DNA from: Bacteroidales bacterium
Lineage (GTDB): Bacteria; Bacteroidota; Bacteroidia; Bacteroidales; UBA932
Direction: 5' to 3'
Length of the DNA stretch: 54,894 bases
Assembly (NCBI GenBank): GCA_012513425.1
Contig: JAAZCF010000165.1
Coordinates: 1-54,894, forward strand
Each line of letters begins with the position of its first letter. The first letter of the stretch is position 1. Positions 40,210-46,689 of this stretch are shown here, piece after piece. The notes under the pieces are model-generated. The model saw only the letters and a list, made by a program, of their open reading frames with translations. It did not search any database and was not told where the DNA came from. A program made the position numbers and the translations under genes.

Positions 40210-40526
40210 TTCCTGGCTTTTTCTACAAGTGCTTTTACTTCTGCTAGTGTGTAACATACACCTGCAATACCTCCAGCATCTTGTAGCTGCTTTATGAACA
40301 GGAGCTGATGTGGTGTAGGTTTACCATCTTTCGCCTTCAACTCAATACCTACAAACTTGCCTCTAACGCACGCTATGAAGTCAGGTATTCCCTTGTTGTA
40401 TCTATCTGATGCTTTGTAGAAATGAATGTCAGGCTGAACTTCCAACCATTCTTTCACTTTTCTTGTTAGTGTTGCTTCCTGCGAGTATTTTGTTTGGTCG
40501 GATGATAAGGGCTTCTCCATCTTCAC
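40206..40526 (-). CDS. VRR-NUC family nuclease
   Basis: 106 residues; GTG 40526 nine bases after GGGGG, or ATG 40520. Core ASDRYNKGIPDFIACVRGKF, VGIELKAKDGKPTPHQLLFI: G-x-P-D...G-x-x-x-x-x-E-x-K and Q are the catalytic residues of stand-alone VRR-NUC domains, which cut DNA structures such as flaps or junctions. It overlaps the AbrB-like gene by about 100 bases in another frame. Confidence 0.9.
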   Translation of the reverse strand: MKMEKPLSSDQTKYSQEATLTRKVKEWLEVQPDIHFYKASDRYNKGIPDFIACVRGKFVGIELKAKDGKPTPHQLLFIKQLQDAGGIAGVCYTLAEVKALVEKARK

Positions 40527-40641
40527 TTATATGCACCCCCAGCGTCTCTCCCTCTTTTAGAGCCCATTTTCTAGCAACCCAGCCAGGGACCTGTACCAGT
40601 ACATTTCTCGGATTAGTGACGCGAGAGTCTTTAATGTGCAT
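40429..40641 (-). CDS. AbrB/SpoVT-like DNA-binding protein
   Basis: 70 residues starting directly behind the helicase stop, with AGGAGG embedded in its last codons. Core MHIKDSRVTNPRNVLVQVPG, then WALKEGETLGVHISEDGEAL and IIRPN: the swapped-hairpin pattern (R-V-T...P-x-W, E-G-x-x-L) of AbrB-type dimers. Such proteins are antitoxins or transition-state regulators. It may bind one of the operator families in this genome. The last 30 residues overlap the nuclease gene. Confidence 0.75.
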   Translation of the reverse strand: MHIKDSRVTNPRNVLVQVPGWVARKWALKEGETLGVHISEDGEALIIRPNKILAGSNTNKKSERMVGSSA

Positions 40642-42321
40642 CTACAGGCCTCCTTTCAAATGGTTTAGAACGTCCATACTCATGTCACCTTTACTTCGAA
40701 TTGTATTGTAGATAACTCTGTCAATTGTTCCTTTAGCAATGAAGATATAATATTTGCATCGCTTCGGTTGCTTGACCACTGAACCATATATTCTCTCGAT
40801 GCTTTGTTTGAACAATTCATAACTATACCCAAGACTGAAATATATCGCGATGTGTGCATTAGTGAGTGTAAGTCCTTTGTCCGCAGACGCCGGATTGGCA
40901 ATGAGGTAGCGGACTTTCTCCTCCTTAAATGCTCTAATAGCTGCGTTCTTTTCATTAATGTTAGTGTCACCGTAAACGAGAGCACACTTATCACCAAGCC
41001 TTTTCTTCAATATCTCAAACTCTTTCTTGTACATACACCATATAATGGCCTGCTCATCACCAAGACCCTGCAGCAACTTATCAAGTGCCTCAAACCGGTA
41101 CTCAGATAGTAGATGTACTTCTTGCTGAGGTATACCATGTATCTTATTGTATTTCATAGCCTCAGTGTCTATAATAAATCCAGATGTGACCTGATTCAAT
41201 TTATTGAGACTTGCTGCAGTGCTAGGCGCTGTAATGACAATGTTGTCGCCTAGTTCTAAGTACAGTTGTTTCTTCAGCTTGTTGTAGTGCTCTTTCAATT
41301 CATTAGGCATTGTTAACTCAACCTCAATGAAGTCGCGGCCAGGTGTCTCTAATACGTCTTCTTTATCTACATACAGTGAATAAGACTTAATCAAAGAAAG
41401 CAATTCTTCTCGTCTATCCTCACGCACTTTCAACTTCTCATATTGCGGATTACGCGAGACATTCTCGAAGAAGTATTGCTTGAACTGTGTCCAAGATTTA
41501 TGCACACCGTAAAAGTCAATAGATTGTAGTTGTCTGTAGTACTCCCACTCACCATTAGGTGCAGGAGTTCCAGATAATAAGTACCATCGCTTCACATTCC
41601 AAGCAAATTCTACAGCTGCTTTTGCAAACTTCGAACTACTACTCTTCATTGCTGAGCTCTCATCTACAAAGCAACCGTGAATTCCTAGTTTTTCAATATG
41701 TTCTCGATACTGAACAAATGACTCAATGTTAGTGATATACAGATTTGCATCTTCTTTGAACTTCGCTAGTCTTTTAGCTTTGCTCGTGTCGTGTAGATTA
41801 ACTACTCTCAGCTCTGGAAATATGTTCCGAGCATCCTCAAGCCAAGCGTTTTCGATTAAGATCAGAGGACACAGCACTAGCCACTTATGATGCGGATTTC
41901 TTTTGATGTCATCTACAATGATTTGTAGACTCATAGGTGTCTTTCCAGTGCGTGTGTCATAGAAGAACGCAAACCTGTTGTTAACTTCTGCTAGCTCCCT
42001 GCCAAGCTGTTGATGAGGCCACAAGAAGCCTGGATCTCCTGTTGGTCCATGTTCTAATAACGCCTTCGTAACGCTGCGGCGCTGCATTTCTTTATCATAG
42101 ATACGCTGCACCGCAGGTGGCGCTTTGTCAATATTCGATTCATCAATATTTCTAAACAGTTTCAATACTAAGTCGATATTACGTACAGTTGTCCGAAACA
42201 CAGTGTTGACACGATTTCTATGTACGTATGGAATTTTATTCACTAGTTCCAGCGTTGCAGCATCGCCGCGGTCACAACGTATTTCTATAAACTGTTCATT
42301 TATTATCAGCTTGTTTCCCAT
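40642..42321 (-). CDS. SNF2/DEAD-like superfamily 2 helicase
   Basis: 559 residues. Motif I FFYDTRTGKTPMSLQI, motif Ia WLVLCPLILIENAWLEDA, motif II CFVDESSAMKSSSSKF (D-E-S-S), motif III LLSGTPAPNGEWEYYRQLQS, motif V LIANPASADKGLTLTNAHIA and a divergent motif VI QSIERIYGSVVKQP (G-R-x-H-R-x-G-Q in relatives). The order fits SNF2-type phage helicases associated with VRR-NUC nucleases, which often lie beside each other. It probably remodels replication or recombination intermediates. Confidence 0.9.
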   Translation of the reverse strand: MGNKLIINEQFIEIRCDRGDAATLELVNKIPYVHRNRVNTVFRTTVRNIDLVLKLFRNIDESNIDKAPPAVQRIYDKEMQRRSVTKALLEHGPTGDPGFLWPHQQLGRELAEVNNRFAFFYDTRTGKTPMSLQIIVDDIKRNPHHKWLVLCPLILIENAWLEDARNIFPELRVVNLHDTSKAKRLAKFKEDANLYITNIESFVQYREHIEKLGIHGCFVDESSAMKSSSSKFAKAAVEFAWNVKRWYLLSGTPAPNGEWEYYRQLQSIDFYGVHKSWTQFKQYFFENVSRNPQYEKLKVREDRREELLSLIKSYSLYVDKEDVLETPGRDFIEVELTMPNELKEHYNKLKKQLYLELGDNIVITAPSTAASLNKLNQVTSGFIIDTEAMKYNKIHGIPQQEVHLLSEYRFEALDKLLQGLGDEQAIIWCMYKKEFEILKKRLGDKCALVYGDTNINEKNAAIRAFKEEKVRYLIANPASADKGLTLTNAHIAIYFSLGYSYELFKQSIERIYGSVVKQPKRCKYYIFIAKGTIDRVIYNTIRSKGDMSMDVLNHLKGGL

Positions 42322-42508
42322 TGAACAACCCTTCTATAGTAGACCTTCTATAGTAAACATTGTGACCTACAACAGCGTGTGCAATCTGTCTCTTAGCAGT
42401 TAGTTCGCCTAGGAATTGAATTTCATCTACACCCAGGTGAAACTCTAATATTGCGTCCGCCAAGCTGATGTCGAATCCTTTTGGCGGTTTTGGTTTTTGA
42501 TTAGCCAT
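42296..42508 (-). CDS. Uncharacterised small protein
   Basis: 70 residues: PKGFDISLADAILEFHLGVD, then LTAKRQIAHAVVGHNVYYRR. Its end overlaps the helicase start by 26 bases and its ATG overlaps the upstream stop (TAATG). It looks like a small helix-turn-helix or adaptor but nothing certain. Confidence 0.68.
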   Translation of the reverse strand: MANQKPKPPKGFDISLADAILEFHLGVDEIQFLGELTAKRQIAHAVVGHNVYYRRSTIEGLFNGKQADNK

Positions 42509-42738
42509 TACTCCATCTCCTCTAAATTACGTAAAGTGTCTTCAAAGCTAACAAAGCTTTTGCTAATGTACCCATATCTGTTTTCTAGTGCACCATCAAT
42601 ATGGGCAAGCCAATAAGATTTAGCCATCTGTAGTTGTTTTGGTGCAACTTCTTGTAGAATATCTTCCATCTCATGCAATGATTCATAAATCTGGTCTGCT
42701 AACTCTAGAAGCCTATCTACAGCCTCTGTTTTAGTCAA
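42508..42738 (-). CDS. Uncharacterised small helical protein
   Basis: 76 residues; TTG start at 42738, nine bases after AGGAGGG. Helical throughout: TKTEAVDRLLELADQIYESL, LQEVAPKQLQMAKSYWLA, ending FEDTLRNLEEME. No family recognised. Confidence 0.68.
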   Translation of the reverse strand: MTKTEAVDRLLELADQIYESLHEMEDILQEVAPKQLQMAKSYWLAHIDGALENRYGYISKSFVSFEDTLRNLEEME

Positions 42739-42784
42739 CGTGCTGTCCCTCCTTTTTAAAACTTTTAAAAATTCAAATCAAAAA

Positions 42785-42890
42785 ATAAAGGCGTAGCCTT
42801 CTCTGAGGCACCCAAGTGTGGAGGTTGTTGAAGGGGGAACGAATATAATAGCCTTGGATGCCTCAGAGAAGGAGCGTCTAAGACGCGCCT
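42785..42890 (-). ncRNA. Long hairpin followed by terminator; candidate structured RNA
   Basis: On the minus strand, 42853-42872 (CCTTCTCTGAGGCATCCAAG) pairs with 42797-42816 with one mismatch over 20 bp, across a 36-base loop. A second small hairpin (GCGTC-TTA-GACGC) lies at 42873-42890. Directly after the long stem come AAGGC-TAC-GCCTT and TTATTTTTT, an intrinsic terminator. It lies between the genes at 42.9-43.3 and 42.5-42.7 kb. It could be an attenuator, a processed small RNA or a decoy. Confidence 0.65.
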
Positions 42891-42902
42891 CCTATTACAG
42901 AA

Positions 42903-43268
42903 TTAAAACTCAGCTTGTTCGCTGTAAACCTCTTCTTCTTCCGGCTGTGCTTCAGCTTTTAAAGATTCACGGCGAGCTTTTTCCTCTAATGCAGCGTCAA
43001 CACGAGCTTGGTTTTTCTCAATAGTTTCTTGAGAAGCACCGCGTTGAATAGCTTTGTAAAGAACAGATTTCGCATTGATGATTTCGCGTTTCAATTGCTC
43101 ATCAGTCATTTCTTCAAGAGTTAGACCAGCAAGTTGACCACGACGTTGGCCAGAAGCAGGACGTGCAGTGATTTCTTTCAAAGTGTCGATAACGTACTGC
43201 TTATCAACAGCAGTGTCCTCAATACTTTCTAAATGGGCTACAAATGCGGATACAGTTTTGAATTCCAT
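42903..43268 (-). CDS. Uncharacterised protein sharing modules with the plus-strand block
   Basis: 121 residues from ATG 43268 after AGGAGG. N-terminal FVAHLESIEDTAVDKQYVID, then TLKEI, is similar to the C terminus of the protein at 12.6 kb (IEHLEGLEPKVDRDYVIDLL). The middle LTLEEMTDEQLKREIINAKS, VLYKAIQRG resembles the IQSKK helix of that protein and of the one at 14.7 kb. The end is Glu-rich (QPEEEEVYSEQAEF). It has its own promoter and a terminator downstream, so it is a single-gene unit and probably abundant. Confidence 0.78.
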   Translation of the reverse strand: MEFKTVSAFVAHLESIEDTAVDKQYVIDTLKEITARPASGQRRGQLAGLTLEEMTDEQLKREIINAKSVLYKAIQRGASQETIEKNQARVDAALEEKARRESLKAEAQPEEEEVYSEQAEF

Positions 43269-43311
43269 AGTTCAATCTCCTCCTAATTTATAATTTGTTC
43301 TTACATATATA

Positions 43312-43342
43312 ATTATACTATATAGAAAGAACTTTTGTAAGC
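43312..43342 (-). promoter_or_regulatory. Promoter, GCTTA-N20-TATAAT family (copy 5)
   Basis: Minus strand AAAATATGCTTA (GCTTA at 43338-43342), 20 bases, TATAAT at 43312-43317 inside TATAGTATAATTAT, the same 14 bases as at 25.2 kb. Confidence 0.76.
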
Positions 43343-43382
43343 ATATTTTTTCACGAATTCTTTCAAGAGTTCTTTGGCGTAA

Positions 43383-43622
43383 TTAATCACAAGATGAAGC
43401 AGTATGCCATTTAACTACATACTCGTTTGGATTTTCAGTTGGCTTAATAGTTGATGGGCCATACAATCCGTAACCAGCTGGGTGGTAACCACACTCTATA
43501 CTTGTCTGAGCTACAACCTCGTCATGATGTTTTGTTACATCTACAAGTGTGCGGATAATCGCTGTGTGACTGTAGGCAAATCCATAACGTTCTTTCGTGT
43601 GCTCAATAACTTGCAACTCCAT
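43383..43622 (-). CDS. Uncharacterised small protein
   Basis: 79 residues: MELQVIEHTKERYGFAYSHT, AIIRTLVDVTKHHDEVVAQT, then GYHPAGYGLYGPSTIKPTEN and YVVKWHTASSCD. A Gly/Tyr/Pro-rich middle between two strand-rich parts. Ribosome site AAAGGAGG. Not recognised. Confidence 0.7.
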   Translation of the reverse strand: MELQVIEHTKERYGFAYSHTAIIRTLVDVTKHHDEVVAQTSIECGYHPAGYGLYGPSTIKPTENPNEYVVKWHTASSCD

Positions 43623-43639
43623 GGAAATCCCTCCTTTAT

Positions 43640-43845
43640 CTCGTTTTTGTGTTTTTTCTTAATTATCTTGGTTATCTTAATTATTTAAGCCGTCACGGAT
43701 AGGGTGGGCCTTTATAAAAAACAAAATGATTTTTATTTTTTGAAAACAAAAATTTAAAAAGGTCGGTTAGATAATTGAGATTTCTAAAATAATTAAGATA
43801 ATTAAAATATTAAAATAATGGCCTTTTTTCAATAATAAAATTAAT
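43640..43845. repeat. AT-rich region with TTAATTATC repeats; second origin-like site
   Basis: No gene seen. 43659-43689 (CTTAATTATCTTGGTTATCT) is inverted at about 43770-43822 (AATAATTAAGATAATTAAAA), around an A/T-rich core with A-runs. The words TTAATTATC and TTAAAATATT also mark the nested inverted repeat at 16.3-17.0 kb, so the two sites may bind the same protein. Confidence 0.6.
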
Positions 43846-43847
43846 TA

Positions 43848-44315
43848 CTATATATATACCCTTTTTTGTACTTTAAGCAGATCTGTCAGCTTGTAGGTTA
43901 TTTTGTAGGCGAGCAGCGCAACATTCCAACTATCAGCAGATAACATTTCACCGACTGTAGTTCCAGTGTAGGCTTTGATTGAGATATCACCTACAGGGCT
44001 AACTGTTTTCACTAATGCTGAGCCTGGATTAATGGATCCCTGTAGTATTTCATAACACCAAAGGTTAAGACCTACAGCCGCATCAATTGCAATCACCAAA
44101 GCGCCGGGGCGCAGCTGCTCAAGTTTTGTATTATAAGTAAAGCTATTAATCGGTGATTCTATTGTACCAAGCACCTGAACATCTTTCTCAAAGGTGTGTA
44201 GTTTCAACATAGTACCTACAAGTGGGCCAACTGCATCGCCTTTGATGTTCGGTGTTCCAATACAGAAGATGTCAATTTGTTTGTGTTCTTCAATTAGTTT
44301 TTCAATATTATTCAT
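43848..44315 (-). CDS. YyaC-like (DUF1256) spore-protease-like protein
   Basis: 155 residues. IFCIGTPNIKGDAVGPLVGT (YyaC: I-G-T-D-R-S-T-G-D-S-L-G-P-L-V-G), GTIESPINSFTYN, GALVIAIDAAVGLNLWCY and VKTVSPVGDISIKAYTGTTV follow the YyaC family point by point. YyaC is a sporulation protein of unknown reaction with the fold of the germination protease GPR. Both acidic residues of the GPR-like site (G-D; I-D-A) are kept. A wall or sporulation role inside a phage is unusual. Poor ribosome-site spacing (18 bases), so translation may be coupled to the upstream gene. Confidence 0.88.
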   Translation of the reverse strand: MNNIEKLIEEHKQIDIFCIGTPNIKGDAVGPLVGTMLKLHTFEKDVQVLGTIESPINSFTYNTKLEQLRPGALVIAIDAAVGLNLWCYEILQGSINPGSALVKTVSPVGDISIKAYTGTTVGEMLSADSWNVALLAYKITYKLTDLLKVQKRVYI

Positions 44316-44327
44316 GCGCCGCTGAGT

Positions 44328-44909
44328 TTATTCACCTCCTTGCTTATACCATATCACTGTAGCATCCTTAATGCCGAACTTCATCGCTGAGGCGTAGGTA
44401 TGACGAAATACATCTATGCGATAATTCTTTATTGCTCCACCCGTATCCTCAGCGCGCCCGCGCTCTACAGTGCCATCAGGATAGAGGATAATCATCTCAG
44501 AACCATAAGGTATAATGTTCGGGTCAACTGCAAATGTTCCTGGTCCAGGTTTAGTGCCTGTAGCAGTACTGTTAGGATTACCATCTGAATTAATGCCGTT
44601 GCGGTCATCATAAGGCGAATAGGCAGAAATTCTAAACTTTGCTACATTGAAGTTCTTATTAAAGGTAACGTCCATATCTGACAAATAAACCGGCCGTTCA
44701 AGTTGCTCTAGTAGATAGTCATTTGCATCTACAAGAGCCTTGTTCAATTCATTTAGATGTCTCACCTCCTTTAAGTAATCTGTAGCCTCGTTACTCACCG
44801 CCACTAGTTTTGGCTGCATATCCTCAATACCGTTGTTATAACCTGTTATGTATGCAACTCCTACAGAGACTACAAACCCAGTGGTTATAAGAACATTGCG
44901 AAATTTCAT
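44328..44909 (-). CDS. Membrane-anchored 3D-domain wall protein
   Basis: 193 residues. An N-terminal transmembrane helix (NVLITTGFVVSVGVAYITGY), a coiled-coil stretch, and a C-terminal 3D domain: ATGTKPGPGTFAVDPNIIPY, GSEMIILYPDG, RAEDTGGAIKNYRIDVFRHT. The three aspartates (VDP; EDTGG; IDV) that name the 3D fold are all present. Relatives act as lytic transglycosylases in the wall, for example in spore cortex and resuscitation proteins. Possibly helps lysis or DNA entry. Ribosome site AAAGGGG. Confidence 0.92.
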   Translation of the reverse strand: MKFRNVLITTGFVVSVGVAYITGYNNGIEDMQPKLVAVSNEATDYLKEVRHLNELNKALVDANDYLLEQLERPVYLSDMDVTFNKNFNVAKFRISAYSPYDDRNGINSDGNPNSTATGTKPGPGTFAVDPNIIPYGSEMIILYPDGTVERGRAEDTGGAIKNYRIDVFRHTYASAMKFGIKDATVIWYKQGGE

Positions 44910-44932
44910 CTTATTCTCCCCTTTCTATGCTT

Positions 44933-44965
44933 ATTATATACTATTCTTTCGTAGACGACTTTGGA
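44933..44965 (-). promoter_or_regulatory. Promoter of the 3D-domain gene (GCTTA family, weak variant)
   Basis: Minus strand AAATATTTTCCAAAG (about 44960-44970), 21 bases, then AGTATATAAT (44933-44938). It resembles the variant at 14.6 kb (TTTCC) rather than the consensus GCTTA. Confidence 0.5.
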
Positions 44966-45059
44966 AAATATTTACCGAATTTCTACCTCATTACCCTATA
45001 TAATATATAATAAGAAGTTTCGGAAAAATTTTGGTTTTTATAAATTAAAACTTTGGGTT

Positions 45060-45174
45060 TTTAACACGTTACAAGCCCAGAATCCTCGATACAAGCCCGT
45101 GATAGGCCCCTAATATAATTATAAGCCTTATATTATCACGGACTTGTATTAAATAAAAATACGAGTCCGTAAAA
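45060..45174 (-). promoter_or_regulatory. Composite operator/promoter element, copy 3
   Basis: Palindromic site TTAACACGTTACAAG (45060-45077), then 17-bp sites at 45088-45104, 45134-45150 (inverted) and 45159-45174. The gap between the first two is 29 bp and holds CTAATATAATTATAAG. The last two sites form a hairpin-like inverted pair 8 bp apart. Same order and spacing as at 27.8 kb and, inverted, at 11.9 kb. The palindromic end faces the 3D-domain gene. Confidence 0.85.
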
Positions 45175-45179
45175 TTAAA

Positions 45180-45210
45180 GAAGCCCACCGATTTTTCTCG
45201 GTGAGCTCCA
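45180..45210 (-). terminator. Terminator of the late operon
   Basis: Minus strand AGCTCACCGA-GAAAAA-TCGGTGGGCT, followed by TCTTTAATTTT, just after the last late gene (stop at 45215). It separates structural genes from the replication block. Confidence 0.85.
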
Positions 45211-45214
45211 TAAT

Positions 45215-45445
45215 TCATTCCTCTTCGTCATTAAAGCCAGGAGTCGTCGGGTCAATTACCACACCAAGTGTAGCTAATACTATAAGCACTGCATCAGCTG
45301 CAGCTAAGATTTTATTTTGTAAAACTGTATCCAATAAGTGGCCCTTGCCAAACAACACGAGCACAGCTTGCGCGGCGACGAGGATTTGCGAAATCAGCGT
45401 CATATAGAACATTTTGTTATTGCGTTTCTTGAAGAACTCTTTCAT
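45215..45445 (-). CDS. Phage holin, phi LC3 family
   Basis: 76 residues with two transmembrane helices (FYMTLISQILVAAQAVLVLF; AADAVLIVLATLGVVID) and the family signature VIDPTTPGFNDEE at the C terminus. It opens the membrane for the endolysin. Basic start MKEFFKKRNNK and ribosome site GAAGGAGG. The two other holin-like genes lie at 47.9 and 48.2 kb. Confidence 0.93.
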   Translation of the reverse strand: MKEFFKKRNNKMFYMTLISQILVAAQAVLVLFGKGHLLDTVLQNKILAAADAVLIVLATLGVVIDPTTPGFNDEEE

Positions 45446-45467
45446 CTACAATCACCTCCTTCAACGT

Positions 45468-46688
45468 TTAGCCCTCAGTTGCTATATCTAAGACAAAGTC
45501 GTACGTTATTTTCATCGTATATTGGTCTGTTTTTGTAACCGGTGCGTCTAATAGTGCCCGTGACGCAATATTCATTTTTGGCATCACGTATCCACTATTG
45601 AGTAGCATTTTATCATCAAATACGCATAAAAAGTCTGGCATGTTGAAATTACTTAATGAGTAATCTGAGGACACGCGCCTTGTACGCTCAGTATAATAGT
45701 TAGTTGTAATCAAAAGTTGTCCTTCCTCAAATCTCAGTTTTGCACTTCCACTCGCCAAAGAACCAATCTCTTTGTTATTTATCGCATTGAAATTACTATC
45801 CAGCTCTGTAATTTGATGTGTAGCACCACTACTACTAACTATAAACTTACTACCGTCCCATACAATACCACGAGCGTTGTAATTGTTTGGTAAAGATACA
45901 CTAACTGGTGTAGCCGCAGCAGGGTTGTTTAAATCCGCTACGTATAACGGTTGGGAACTGCTATTTCTAGCAAAATAAATCTTATCCCCAACAATCTCAA
46001 AATCTTCAAAAGAGCTAGGTAGATTATACTCGTTTAGCAGATTAAACTGCTTATCAAATACTCGCAGCTTATTACTACTACCGCTACTAGTACTACCAGT
46101 ACTACTAGTATCAGTACCAAGTACATAAATTAGTCCGTTATGATATTTTCCAGCAACGTTATATTGTAATGGTCGGTTAAAGTAATTAGGTAATGTGGTT
46201 TGCCAGTTATACATTAACACTTCTGACTCCCCAATAAAATACAAGCTTTGAAATACTCCATTCCCCGCATGACTTGGGAAATCGAACACCATGTGTACTC
46301 GTTCTAAATTGGTATAACTTTCTTTTGTGTTATACGTACCGCGTAGCACGTCGCTACCACTATACGTTTCATGCGTGTGTGCGTATCCAATTTCTTTTCC
46401 TTTTAGTAACCATTCATTGTCAGGGTCTTCTGGGTGAGATGCGTCAGTTAAGACTAATGTTCGAAACACATCTCTAATGTCCCCGTACACATCACGTCCA
46501 CCCGTTGCTTTATTACGGATAAACAGCCCTTTAATTGCTAGTCGATATAAATAGCTTCCAACAGCTTTACTAATAAAGTTATGTGTATTCGCTTCATCGA
46601 CTTTTCTACCCGTCAACTCGTCAAATAATTCAATTTTAATTTCTCCTCTTGGAGCCATTTCTGGATAGATTACTTTTTCTTGTAACAT
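45468..46688 (-). CDS. Tail tip / receptor-binding protein
   Basis: 406 residues. N terminus EMAPRGEIKIELFDELTGRK, VDEANTHNFISKAVGSYLYR is a short phage tail-attachment motif; then come NLERVHMVFDFPSHAGNGVF and a beta-propeller-like run of repeated strands (FNLLNEYNLPSSFEDFEIVG; KIYFARNSSSQPLYVADLNN; KFIVSSSGATHQITELDSNF), ending with a tail-wide motif ITYDFVLDIATEG. Probably binds the host surface. Third of the tail tip genes, before the phi LC3 holin. Confidence 0.75.
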   Translation of the reverse strand: MLQEKVIYPEMAPRGEIKIELFDELTGRKVDEANTHNFISKAVGSYLYRLAIKGLFIRNKATGGRDVYGDIRDVFRTLVLTDASHPEDPDNEWLLKGKEIGYAHTHETYSGSDVLRGTYNTKESYTNLERVHMVFDFPSHAGNGVFQSLYFIGESEVLMYNWQTTLPNYFNRPLQYNVAGKYHNGLIYVLGTDTSSTGSTSSGSSNKLRVFDKQFNLLNEYNLPSSFEDFEIVGDKIYFARNSSSQPLYVADLNNPAAATPVSVSLPNNYNARGIVWDGSKFIVSSSGATHQITELDSNFNAINNKEIGSLASGSAKLRFEEGQLLITTNYYTERTRRVSSDYSLSNFNMPDFLCVFDDKMLLNSGYVMPKMNIASRALLDAPVTKTDQYTMKITYDFVLDIATEG

Positions 46689-46689
46689 G

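Noticed and set aside
45134..45174. The hairpin-like pair at 45.1 kb as a simple terminator
   Set aside because: The same pair recurs at 11.9 and 27.9 kb inside a larger element with fixed spacing and without T-tracts; the real terminator of the late operon lies at 45180-45210.
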